Positions 1 through 7,825 of a DNA stretch of 12,113 nucleotides are shown here, piece by piece. The position numbers were made by a program, and so were the translations under genes. This stretch comes from Euperipatoides rowelli (lineage: Eukaryota; Onychophora; Udeonychophora; Euonychophora; Peripatopsidae), in the NCBI GenBank assembly GCA_003024985.2, contig PXIH01S0034390.1. The stretch is one strand, 5' to 3'. How positions within the stretch are numbered: the stretch's first letter is position 1; each line of letters starts with the position of its first letter. A model generated the notes under the pieces. It saw only the letters and a list, made by a program, of their open reading frames with translations. It ran no database searches and was not told the origin of the DNA.

Positions 1-364
1 TTAATACTATATTTGAAAATTATTTTTATGTACCCAGGACTTAAATACGGTACCTGGTTTCAATTGCAGCCGAGTAGAGTACCAAATTTCTTAAAATTAG
101 CCTGGGCTACTTTCTCAACATTTAAATGCTAATTTGTGTATTTCTTTGGATTCAATAAATATTTCTATTAAATTAAATATTAAAAATCTACATACCTTAC
201 CGTTATACTGTATAAGTGAGTGAATATTTATTTATGGTGGATTTAATTATATTTTATCTGAAAAAAGTGATCGTTCCAATTACACAAGCTTAAATCAGCT
301 ATTTGAACTTATGAGAACTTCTTGTACTGTATTTGCAAATCATATTTTAAGCTTTCTTCTGATG

Positions 365-378
365 TAGGCTATAGCCTA
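365..378. repeat. 14-bp perfect palindrome TAGGCTATAGCCTA
   Basis: TAGGCTA is followed directly by its reverse complement TAGCCTA, giving a perfect 14-bp dyad. The same heptamer is scattered over the whole window (see findings), so this is a head-to-head dimer of an over-represented word. Confidence 0.8.
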
Positions 379-621
379 TGTTGTGCCAGCACTTTTTTTA
401 TTGTGTTTTAAGTATGTTCGGTGTACAGTACTTATTGTCACTTATAGAAAGATGATTTCTACCCAAATATTTATAACAATGTATCATTTATGGCCAGAAT
501 ATGCTTAGGACTTAGTGTTTATTCAAATGCAGATGTCATATTTTTATTTGATTGGGCAACTAAACCGACATTTTTGAGCCATATAGGGTGATTAATTCAA
601 GGACTATTTATACATAAATTA

Positions 622-657
622 GCATGTGTTTGTAATTACTTTAGTTACAAAACATGC
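622..657. repeat. Inverted repeat able to form a 13-14 bp hairpin
   Basis: The left arm 622-635 (GCATGTGTTTGTAA) and right arm 645-657 (TTACAAAACATGC) are complementary except for one extra base in the left arm, with a 9-base spacer. No flanking target duplication is visible. It may be a very short foldback element remnant or an incidental palindrome. Confidence 0.7.
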
Positions 658-1294
658 ATTACATTTGCATATTTTAACTATTGCCTGTTATTTGCAAGTT
701 ATACAAATAAAATGAATTAAAATAGGAATACAGAGGGCCATGTAATTTCTATCTATTTCTTTTCCTCTAAAGTGGCATGACTGAGCTACTCAGGTTTGGT
801 GTTGTTCTCATGTTTCTAAATTGCTCTGTTTGGCAGTGACCTAAAAAATTATGGTCGAAAATAGATTTTCATGAATTTGAGGTTTTGCTATCATAAATTC
901 TTGATGTTGTAAAGCCAAACAATCATATCCGGTACAACTTTTTTTTCAAAAAAAATTAATTTATTAAAAATATTAAACACCACCACTAACAAAAAAGTTT
1001 TTAAACTTTAAAAACAAACATATTTGAAATTAAAAACGGGGGTATAACTCTTCTCACTAAATAGTAGATCTATTTCTAAAAATGGGCACTAGGTAGCCTA
1101 AATATCTTCAGAGTTTATAATTACATTGTTATACCCTTCTGGAAGCTAGATTTTCTTTTAAAAAGAGAATATTTAAAAAAATTCCAAAATTAATAGGCTA
1201 TAAAAATATCTGTAGAACATAGAAAAAACTGATAATCTTTAACTTGAATAATATATCACAAAATTGAATCATATNCCCAAGTTAAACATTTATT

Positions 1295-1308
1295 TACTGT
1301 ATACAGTA
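1295..1308. repeat. 14-bp perfect palindrome TACTGTATACAGTA
   Basis: TACTGTA meets its reverse complement TACAGTA to form a perfect 14-bp dyad. TACTGTA is also over-represented throughout the window. Confidence 0.8.
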
Positions 1309-1475
1309 TATTATGCTGATAGCAATCAAAAGATAAAAAGATAAAACTAGATTTAGATAAAGACAATCATATTTTAAGATTTTTATATTCAAATGTAAAT
1401 AAGAAGAAATTAATTATTTTTTGTCATGTCATAATATCGATTTTGTTATAAACATGGTTAAATCGAAATTTTCAG

Positions 1476-2101
1476 AATGAGGATATTCAATTGACTAATT
1501 ACTAAATTATTCTAAGGAAAGATAGAGTTGGGGAAAAAGGGGTGGTGTGATTATTTATTTCAAAGAAGATTTGAATGTTGAAATAATTGATTTAAATTCT
1601 TGTGATTCTGAAATAATATGGTTTAAAATAAGTTAAAAAATGTAAAATCTTATGTGATCTTATAGACCACCAAATAATAATGTAAACAATGACATTATTT
1701 TGTCACAATTGAAAATAGCTTATGATTTATTTGGGGGTAATACTTTTGATAATTTTGTTTTAATAGGCAATTGTAATTTTCCTCTCATAAATTGGACCTA
1801 TTCTTCTTGTTCATATCCATTTCATTCTATTGGGTATGATTTTTTTAAATTTGTGTTGTGAATACAATTTGATTCAATTATTTCGTGAAAATAATAGACA
1901 TAGAGGAAACAGTTGTGGTTTATTAGATATTCTTTTGATAAAAGATAATGAAATGTTTTGAACATATTTAATTTTAATCCTTTTGATAAGAGTGATCATT
2001 TATTTTTTCATAAAAATAAATTCAAAGGGCAATGCAATGGTTAATCCCCATTTTATGATTTTAAGAATGCTAAATTGGATGTTATCACTGAACATCTACA
2101 G
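1476..2101 (+). pseudogene. Remnant of LINE ORF2 endonuclease domain
   Basis: In life this domain nicks target DNA to prime reverse transcription. Visible pieces are: frame 3 at 1476-1502 (N-E-D-I-Q-L-T-N-Y, matching the region before the R-K-D-R motif); frame 2 from 1538 (R-G-G-V-I-I-Y-F-K-E-D-L) to a stop near 1634; frame 2 from 1661 (Y-R-P-P-N) to a TGA at 1859-1861; frame 3 from 1887 (L-L-D-I-L-L-I) to a TGA at 1956-1960; frame 2 from 1961 through F-D-K-S-D-H (1982-1999); and frame 2 from 2054 (Y-D-F-K-N-A-K-L-D). The catalytic G-D-F-N has become G-N-C-N, so the active site is broken as well as the reading frame. The family assignment rests on motif order by eye; CR1, Rex1 and Jockey-type elements share these motifs and I cannot separate them. 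Confidence 0.75.
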
Positions 2102-2133
2102 TAAATTGTGTAAATGTNNATTCTTATTTTCAA

Positions 2134-2470
2134 GTTATTGATTATTTAGATTCTGATACAATTAATATTACCGAGATTATACATGGTATCATTTTAAGTA
2201 ATACACCAAAAATTGTTTTTAAATCAAATTTTTTTTAAAAAAAAAAAAAAAATTATTTTGGATAAATGATGAAATTAGAGAAATTTATAAATTAAAAAAT
2301 AATGTTGTCAAGACATATTAAGATATAATAAATTAAACATTTTATCCCCTATGTAACAAATTATAAAATATTTTAGTAAAGAAATTGTTTTAAAAAAAAA
2401 TAATATTTTTTTTAGGTTAAATAATAAACCTGGTATCAGAACTCACAAATTTAATGTCAAAATTATAACT
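2134..2470 (+). pseudogene. Remnant of LINE ORF2 linker before reverse transcriptase
   Basis: Frame 1 from 2134 reads as a hydrophobic linker (V-I-D-Y-L-D-S-D-T-I-N-I) up to an A16 run at 2237-2252. Frame 3 from 2253 then gives L-F-W-I-N-D-E-I-R-E-I-Y-K, which resembles the W-W-x-x-E-I-R segment just before the reverse transcriptase core in this class of LINE. Beyond about 2400 only weak, lysine-rich similarity remains. The A16 run probably grew by slippage from a lysine-rich codon tract. Two undetermined bases lie at 2118-2119, close to one of the breaks. No polymerase motif is present. Confidence 0.5.
2237..2252 (+). repeat. A16 homopolymer inside the LINE relic
   Basis: Sixteen consecutive A follow a T7 run, forming a T/A foldback. 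It sits where the LINE reading frame changes, so it may be the slippage site behind one frameshift. Confidence 0.85.
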
Positions 2471-2796
2471 AAAAATAAAAGGATCACAAGGATTCAATAT
2501 TTATGAGGGAAGTGTTAAAATGTGGAACTTTCTTCATGAGTTTTTTTGGTTAATTTTAGTTCATTTAAATTAAAAATTCATAATTATGTCAAATCAGGCT
2601 GTTATGAATTGAAAATGTAAAATTTATCAGTGTTATGATGTGATTGATTTTGTTTAATTATATTTAAATGTAGGCCTACCGTATATGAATGTTTTATTGG
2701 TATTTTTACGATTCTTTTATATATTACATTGTGATATTTGTATTGTTTGTTTTATTCAAAATTTTAATTGTACAAACCTATGGTTTAATACTTATG

Positions 2797-2817
2797 AAAA
2801 TAAATAAATAAATAAAT
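2797..2817 (+). repeat. (AAAT)5 3' tail of the LINE
   Basis: Five AAAT units end the retroelement directly after a 3' region that contains the word ACCTATGGTTTAATACTTATG. Short tandem tails of this sort, rather than poly(A), are typical 3' ends for several non-LTR clades. It fixes the right boundary and the plus orientation of the element. Confidence 0.8.
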
Positions 2818-2818
2818 G

Positions 2819-4453
2819 ATGGAAGAGGGATGAACAGAATAAAAGTTGACATGGAAAGAGTTCATTGATTATTTTTTAATTCTTTTAGTTGATTGAAAGC
2901 AAATAGGGACATATGTAATGATACTTTAAGAAATACATTTTAAATTATATTTTAATCATTCTGCCTGATCATTTTAGATCTTAAGATTGATAGCTTTGTG
3001 TAATAAATTCAACGTGGTAACTAGCAAGATATTTGCATAATAAATAATTTTTTGATGCTAGTATGTGTTCATAATTTATGATGGAAAGTAAAAACTAATG
3101 AAGGAATGGTCATTAATTTTACCTTTTCAATATTTTATGCATTGAAAAGTTTTTAAATTGGATTTTGTTAAATGTTCAAGTAAAATGATTGATAGAACGT
3201 TACTGTATTGCTTTTTTAAAATAAAATCAAGGCGGAATTAGAATACATAATTTAAAATATAATATTCAAGTCTAATATTTCTGATAACATTGAGAAAATA
3301 TACTAGGCTATGATATTAACTGATCAATGACAAATGCTTACGTAATGGTACTATATATTCAAGATTACCATTTTAATATTTGAAATTATTACACTAAGTG
3401 GAAAATTTCATTGATCAAATTGTCAGATCAAATAGAACATGATCAACTATCTAATTTAACATAGCCTATCACAATGGTAAATAATTTTGATTATGTAGTC
3501 ATTCATAGATTATAAAACATCACAGAGTGCTATTCAACTTTTCCTGTTCTACATTTTCAACATTTTTCAATGCACTAAATTAGTGATTGTGGATTTATTT
3601 TTAATAAATAGTCCTCAGGATCAAAAGTTTTGAGTGTGGAGGTGGGTATGATGAATTTACAAATTTAGGGTTCATATAGAAACTAGGCTATACCAAACAA
3701 GTAAGTAAAGCTCATAAGAATTGATCATGTGATACTTTCCTGATGTTCAAGTACAATGTTATTTTGCATGAGAATTTATTATGCATTACAACATGGCTCA
3801 TTTTAATAGGAAAGGTGCTTAAAGTAATCATTGTTTTAAATTACTGTAATTGGCTTATTTTCACAGGACTTATTTATGGTGCTCCTAACTGTAAAGAATA
3901 GAAAGAGCGAATAGCCGAATACATAGAATCTGTTTATACTTTATAACAAAATGAATAAATGACCTTTATATTATTTAATCTTTTTGGCATTTTTTTTTGT
4001 TGAATGATTATTACTATACTATTTTTGCTCCAACAAATATTTAAAATTTGCATAAAAATTTACTGGATTGGCTCTTAAAATAATTCAATGAGCTTACAAA
4101 AAAATGCTTTTCACATCTAACTGTACATTTGAACTACTCAGTTTAAACACCAAACAATGTAGCCTATGTAACCAGTACGATTAGGAAGTGCAGAAATTAC
4201 TATTTTTTTTAGAAATCAGTCTGTCTGTATTTCCAGTTCTTTTTAACACTCTATCTGACATATTAGACACAATTAATTACTATATGTAATCAATGTTATA
4301 AAAAAGATCATCTATGGTGATGGTCCCGTTAACTTGAATAATCTAAACTCAACTAAATTTTGTCTGTTTTTATTCTCTATATTCTGAATGAACTCTAAAC
4401 TTGCTATCTTTATAGCTGATGCAATAAAATTTACATAAACTAGAATTACTTAC
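2819..4453. other. AT-rich non-coding DNA (probably intron of the minus-strand gene)
   Basis: No exon-like GC rise, splice-flanked open segment or repeat array was found on either strand. A small inverted repeat (AATGGTA / TACCATT) is near 3342-3372. If the exon at 4454-4516 is genuine, this is the start of its first coding intron, which would be longer than the 4.4 kb available here. Confidence 0.5.
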
Positions 4454-4471
4454 CCTAGTAACAATGACCAT
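4454..4471 (-). CDS. Possible first coding exon, class VII myosin-like N-terminus (partial)
   Basis: The six codons read M-V-I-V-T-R and stop in phase 0 at the donor. From general knowledge, class VII unconventional myosins (vertebrate MYO7A, Drosophila crinkled) begin with M-V-I or M-V-I-like residues followed a few positions later by G-D-x-x-W. I recall the fly protein starting M-V-I-V-T-R-G-D-Y, and the vertebrate first coding exon also ends around residue 6. If that holds, this gene encodes an actin motor of stereocilia, bristles or microvilli, transcribed leftward, with the G-D-x-x-W exon beyond base 1. Six residues are far too few to prove homology. The start is chosen because of the upstream in-frame TAA and the Kozak context. 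Alternative: any other gene with a short first coding exon. No further exon could be found in 1-4453. Confidence 0.35.
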
Positions 4472-4486
4472 CCTGGCCTCTTAACT

Positions 4487-4503
4487 GGTGGAGCTCGTCC
4501 ACC
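4487..4503 (-). promoter_or_regulatory. GC-rich hairpin in the putative 5'UTR
   Basis: GGTGGA and TCCACC flank a five-base loop, giving a perfect 6-bp stem that would lie 15 bases upstream of the candidate ATG in the mRNA. It could slow scanning ribosomes or be incidental. Any role depends on the exon being real. Confidence 0.35.
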
Positions 4504-4516
4504 GGATTAACTTGGC

Positions 4517-5100
4517 CTAAAAATAATAATAAGGAATTTTAAGATAAAAAAAATAACTGCTTAATAACAATAAAAAATATGAATAAATTAGGAGCACTTT
4601 ACACAGATTGAAATCAGTACAAGTTAATTTGATTTTTTAAAAAAAAAATTAAATCACAATTTGTTTTATTTTTATTAAACTTAATTTAAGTCTTGAATGT
4701 GAGTCATTCCATGTTTGGCTCTCAGTAGTGACATCAGTGGCTTAAGATCTATATTCTGTGACCCATGATGAACTGTTAGTCATTTACATGACCACAGGAG
4801 AGCTAATAACAGGGTTCATCTTTCATTTATTTTTAAAGGGAGGCAACTGATGGCCAACTAAGCAAGCCTATTGGTGGCAACTTTCAGGAATGAATCGCAA
4901 CTCTATTAAAAACATGGGCTTATAACATTCCTGTTGTGCGCATGTTCTAAACATTATTTTTTAAAACATTACTATTTATGAGTAACCACGAGGATATGGT
5001 TAAAGGCATTTACATAATTTATCCCCCCCCCCCCACTAATTAGATGCTTTAAATTTTTGACTATAAAAAATATATGGCAAATATTTGCTTCTTCTTCAAG
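4517..5100. other. Non-coding DNA upstream of the candidate exon
   Basis: The acceptor tract of the minus-strand exon occupies about 4517-4560. The rest is somewhat less AT-rich than average (for example 4700-4950), with a CCAAT word on the minus strand near 4869-4873 and TGTGCGCATG, an NRF1-like half site, at 4935-4944. These are weak, single matches. I see no supportable exon. Confidence 0.4.
5023..5034 (+). repeat. C12 homopolymer
   Basis: Twelve consecutive C in strongly AT-rich surroundings. The length is likely to vary between individuals and to be error-prone in the assembly. Confidence 0.9.
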
Positions 5101-5215
5101 GGTGGCATTTTACTAAAATATGATGGCATTTGCCACCATTGCCATGGTAAATCTGAGTCCTGAAGTACTGTTCCTTGAAGTTCCAGCACCAGCAAGCAAG
5201 CTAAAATTTAACATT
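5101..5215. other. GC-raised patch with nested hairpins, identity unknown
   Basis: This patch is near 45% G+C. GGTGGCA (5101-5107) pairs with TGCCACC (5131-5137), and nested ATGGCA (5123-5128) pairs with TGCCAT (5140-5145). A plus-strand frame of 70 codons starts here, but after about 25 codons it runs into ordinary AT-rich sequence of low-complexity composition, so I do not call it a gene. The minus strand carries ATTTTAG followed by a C+G-richer run and could be an upstream non-coding exon of the leftward gene, but no good donor is visible. Confidence 0.3.
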
Positions 5216-5740
5216 CCGTCCTTTGCATATATTTATAAAAAATTAAACCAAAATAAGTTAGCATTATGGCTACAATACAACTTAACATGCATGATTTGGT
5301 CATATGATTTATTGCACTTACATTTGTATTAAATTTTGCACTAAAACAATTTTGGCCAATAGGAGGAAGCTAAACATGCCTAACTACTTGATATGAACAG
5401 TCCAGGGCATATAACATCAATGTCATTGCAGTAGTGATGTACAATCCAAACTAGCATACGGTATCCTTTTTATTAATTAAATAATGAGAACCCGGTCAAT
5501 GTTCGAGAGTTTGGTCTTTACAATTCAATAACAACAGAGCAGATGAACAACAGAGCGTCACAACATTTTTAGTCAAATTCCAGCTAAATTATTTCACCTC
5601 AGACAGTCAGACTCTTATCATTTAAAAGTTGGGTCATAGTTGTTGCACCTCTTATAATAGGGTTAGGGGTATTAATTTATTACATATTAGGTGTTACGGT
5701 TCAGCGTTGGGTGGTTAGGACTAAATTAAAAAAGGCTTCC
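5216..5740. other. Non-coding DNA, no gene seen
   Basis: Contains a plus-strand CCAATAGG word near 5347-5360, a direct repeat of AACAACAGAGC (about 5531-5558), and a weak telomere-like patch between about 5658 and 5722 (AGGGTTAGGGG ... GGGTGGTTAGG). None amounts to a gene. A minus-strand GTAAGT donor-like word sits near 5315-5320 but has no matching acceptor. Confidence 0.4.
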
Positions 5741-5746
5741 AAACCA

Positions 5747-5783
5747 TTTGGCGCTAATGATTTCATCTGCAATCTGATTGGTC
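5747..5783 (-). promoter_or_regulatory. Adjacent E2F-like and CCAAT (NF-Y-like) words
   Basis: TTTGGCGC at 5747-5754 matches the E2F core consensus. CTGATTGGTC at 5774-5783 reads GACCAATCAG on the minus strand, a full NF-Y-type CCAAT box. The two are about 20 bases apart in a locally GC-raised stretch. This pairing is common in animal promoters and lies about 1.25 kb upstream of the candidate exon, so it could belong to that gene's promoter. No TATA or initiator ties it to a start site. Confidence 0.25.
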
Positions 5784-5789
5784 TTTGAA

Positions 5790-6829
5790 GGATCAAACTC
5801 TCACCCTTGAAACAGTTCATAAATAACGGGTTTTATTTTCTAATTACCATATAGAATGGTTTGGTTCAGGATCTATATTTGATGTTGCTATTAACAAAAA
5901 TGATCTTTGGTTCATTTCCATCAACTTCGCCCTCTCAAAAAAAAAATTGAATTAAAAATCCTTTCTAATCTTTTAAACTACTGTAGGCTATTCTAATTAT
6001 AAATAGTAATTAGCCTTAGGGTATTATTCTTCCTAATTATAAAAAAAGATTTATTCTTGAGACATGGTAGGCTATAGTGGAACAAATTGCTTGGCTAACG
6101 GTACTTATATTTTCTACTCTCCACTACTCTACATATGGTTTGATTTTAAATATTGTCAGTGTTTGACTATAAAATCAAAATTTGAATTAAATGTGTTTCT
6201 CAGAGTTACTGTAATACTATTTATTAATGTCCATAATTATCCTATTTTTTAATTTACTTAACTCCTCCCAACCATATACAGTACACAGGAACTAAACAAC
6301 TTTATTTAGGCTACATACCTGTATTTGTGGATTAAATGTTTTGCTTTAAATTTAATAATACAGTAATAATAATAAAAAAACCCAGCAACATTGCCTTTTA
6401 TAAATAAAAATGATTTTTAATCTCCTTTGATTACCCTAATTAAAAAACTTTAAGGTTGGACCAACTAGCTTATAAAGTCCTATATTCCACAGCTAATTAG
6501 GTAGGTTATATTTGGAACATCAATAAAAATACAATTTCGGTTCATAAAAAGTTGAATTGGTATTCAACCTTTTGATTAAAATTATGAAATAAAAATTAAG
6601 ATCTTTACTTTTTTAATTATGGTTTCATTTTACCTGCGACAATAATTATATATTAAAAAAAAAATTAATTGGATTAAATTAAAAACAAAACTATTTCATT
6701 TTTATCATTTTAATTTGAATAGAAGAATGGACTGTTGCAAAGCAACTATTATTCTGTTCTTTAAATAAATATTTTGGCTTCACTTTTTACAGCAAATTTG
6801 AACTTTGAACCACTAGCTATATCAATTCA
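5790..6829. other. AT-rich non-coding DNA
   Basis: Stop-dense in all frames on both strands. A 62-codon plus-strand frame at 6064-6252 has composition indistinguishable from background and no recognisable motif. Fragments such as TTTGGTTCATTTCC near 5907 and TTTCGGTTCAT near 6535 echo the 32-bp minisatellite unit that starts at 6837 and may be old outlying copies. Confidence 0.5.
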
Positions 6830-7050
6830 AAAATTTATTTTGGTTCACTTCTCTAACTCAAAATATCCATTTTGGCTCATCTTATTACCTCAAAGTAGGC
6901 CTACTCATTTCAATACATCTCACTACATGTAAAATATTCATTTTGACTCGCCACACAATCAAAAAAATAGCATTTTGGCCTCTCACTATATCAAACTATA
7001 CATTTCAGCACAACTCACTAACTAAAAAAATTTCATTTTGGTATCATTTT
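6830..7050 (+). repeat. Degenerate ~32-bp minisatellite (CATTTTGGCTCA-type unit)
   Basis: The anchor ATTTTGG or a near variant recurs with its A at 6837, 6869, 6907, 6940, 6972, 7002 and 7035, that is spacings of 32, 38, 33, 32, 30 and 33. Between anchors the unit runs roughly CTCAC, TAnCT and CAAAATATTC. About seven diverged copies are present, running directly into the hairpin array that follows. Confidence 0.75.
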
Positions 7051-7066
7051 TTAGTGCATACTAGCG

Positions 7067-7446
7067 TTTAAGCCCTTTTCACGGGCAAACATTTTTTGTT
7101 TGTTTAAGCCCGTTATTTTTGTTTAAGCCTGTAATGGGGGCTTAGTACTCCTCTTCTTGTAGCCCTAAATCTTTTAAGCCCATTACAGGGGCATCCCTAG
7201 ATCTTTTAAGCCCGTTTCACAGCATCAAACCTTTTTTTTGTTTAAGCCCGTTATTTTTGTTTAAGCCCGTAAAGGGGCTTAGTGCTCCTCTTCTTGTAGC
7301 CCTAGATCTTTTAAACCTGTTACACAGGCATCCCTAGATCTTTTAAGCCCGTTACACGGGCATCCCTAAATCTTTTGAGCCCGTTACACAGGCATCCAAC
7401 CTTTTTTTTTGTAAACACCACTTAAAGTTTCGAATAAGCCCGTTAG
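7067..7446 (+). repeat. Hairpin-unit tandem array with ~137-bp higher-order repeat
   Basis: Eleven copies of a TTTAAGCCCGT-like core occur. The best copies contain GCCCGTTACACGGGC, a 6-bp stem with a 3-base loop (7347-7361), followed by ATCCCTAGATC. Simple units step by 32 bp (CTTTT at 7171 and 7203; 7308, 7340 and 7372). A larger block (core, T-run, core, TAAGCC/GGCTTA hairpin, CTCCTCTTCTTGTAGCCCT, core) starting at 7067 is repeated at 7204, 137-138 bp later at every landmark. Other units form different hairpins: TAAGCCC/GGGCTTA at 7262-7281 and TAAGCC/GGCTTA at 7124-7144. The array is much richer in G+C than its surroundings. Not a CRISPR: the units touch or have repeated rather than unique spacers. 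I do not recognise the family. Confidence 0.85.
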
Positions 7447-7739
7447 ATGGCACTGTAACTGGCTTCGGAAATTTAAACGAATTAGTAGGCTATATAGGAT
7501 TGCAAGAAAATAATGCACAATATCAAAAGCCAATGAATGGAGGTGGGGGAAAAAATGGCCTGGAGGAGGGAGGGAGAAGTGGTTGTACTTTTCATACTCA
7601 AAGATCTACCCATGCAAAATTATTTGTTTATTACCGTATTTAAAGATTCCATTCAAATTCCCAAAATACAACAATTCAAGAGCTACCCATTGATCTCTTA
7701 ATGTAAAATTATCACATCAGTCTACTAAAATAAGTTCGG
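7447..7739. other. Non-coding DNA between repeat blocks
   Basis: A purine-rich patch (GGAGGTGGGGGAAAAAATGG to AGGGAGGGAGAAG, about 7541-7578) is the only compositional feature. Segments such as CAAAGATCTACCCATGCAAAATTA may be very diverged minisatellite units. No gene seen. Confidence 0.4.
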
Positions 7740-7825
7740 ACTCCACAAATTAAAATTGACCTATCTATAAATCAAAATACTCATTGTGCCCTCTCCATAA
7801 ATACAAAATATTCATTTTGGGTGAA
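7740..7825 (+). repeat. Outlying copies of the ~32-bp minisatellite
   Basis: Three units with anchors at about 7755 (ATTGACC), 7783 (ATTGTGCC) and 7814 (ATTTTGGG), each preceded by ATnnATnAAAATA-type sequence. These match the 6830-7050 block in wording, with slightly shorter spacing of 28-31. The hairpin array therefore seems to lie inside an older minisatellite. Confidence 0.5.

Larger units (their letters stand above)
1..1475. other. AT-rich non-coding DNA (probably intron)
   Basis: No coding segment is supportable here. Stops are dense in all frames and base composition is uniform, with T and A runs such as T8-C-A8 near 939-957 and an imperfect palindrome at 997-1015. If the minus-strand exon at 4454-4516 is real, this stretch belongs to its downstream intron. 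The short palindromes are listed separately. One undetermined base lies at 1275. Confidence 0.6.
1476..2818 (+). mobile_element. Decayed, internally deleted non-LTR retrotransposon (CR1/Rex/Jockey-like LINE)
   Basis: Conceptual translation with frameshifts gives a chain of landmarks in LINE order: a K-D-R-x-G then G-G-G-V-I-I-Y-F-K-E segment, Y-R-P-P-N, a degenerate G-D-F-N position, L-L-D-I-L-L, and K-S-D-H near 1988-1999. This is the order of an apurinic-type endonuclease. A linker and a W-x-N-D-E-I-R-like pre-RT segment follow (2253-2280). The fingers/palm of reverse transcriptase, including the catalytic F/Y-x-D-D box, cannot be found. From about 2560 the sequence reads like the end of the element: an F-K-L-K-like C-terminal segment, a non-coding 3' region and an AAAT tail ending at 2817. 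A full element of this type is usually 3-5 kb, so about 2 kb has been lost internally and the 5' end is truncated. The left boundary is approximate. It is dead: stops and shifts occur in every segment. Confidence 0.8.
4454..4516 (-). other. Candidate exon: 5'UTR end plus first coding codons
   Basis: Read on the minus strand, a T-rich tract ending in TATTTTTAG (acceptor AG at 4518-4517) leads into a 63-base segment that ends at G4454. It is followed by GTAAGTAATT (donor GT at 4453-4452), an almost ideal U1 site. The segment is 33/63 G+C (52%) within flanks of roughly 28%. It has an in-frame TAA at 4483-4481, then GCCAGGATGG with the ATG at 4471-4469, a strong initiation context (A at -3, G at +4). 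The acceptor on its 5' side means at least one upstream non-coding exon at higher coordinates. Splice sites, GC content and Kozak context agree, which is unlikely by chance in such AT-rich DNA, but no transcript evidence is available. Confidence 0.6.

Noticed and set aside
1-120. Possible minus-strand exon ending at a CCAG/GTACCG donor, or plus-strand acceptor TTTCAATTGCAG
   Set aside because: The donor is weak, the open minus-strand frame is only about 15 codons, and it does not read as the G-D-x-x-W exon expected to follow the candidate first exon.
5120-5332. 70-codon plus-strand frame starting M-M-A-F-A-T-I-A-M-V
   Set aside because: Only the first third has raised GC; the rest has background composition, there is no recognisable domain and no splice or poly(A) context.
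6064-6252. 62-codon plus-strand frame
   Set aside because: Background composition, begins on an enriched TAGGCTA word, no domain or splice context.
7067-7446. CRISPR-like repeat array
   Set aside because: Intervening segments are themselves repeated, units adjoin at 32 bp without unique spacers, and the context is eukaryotic.
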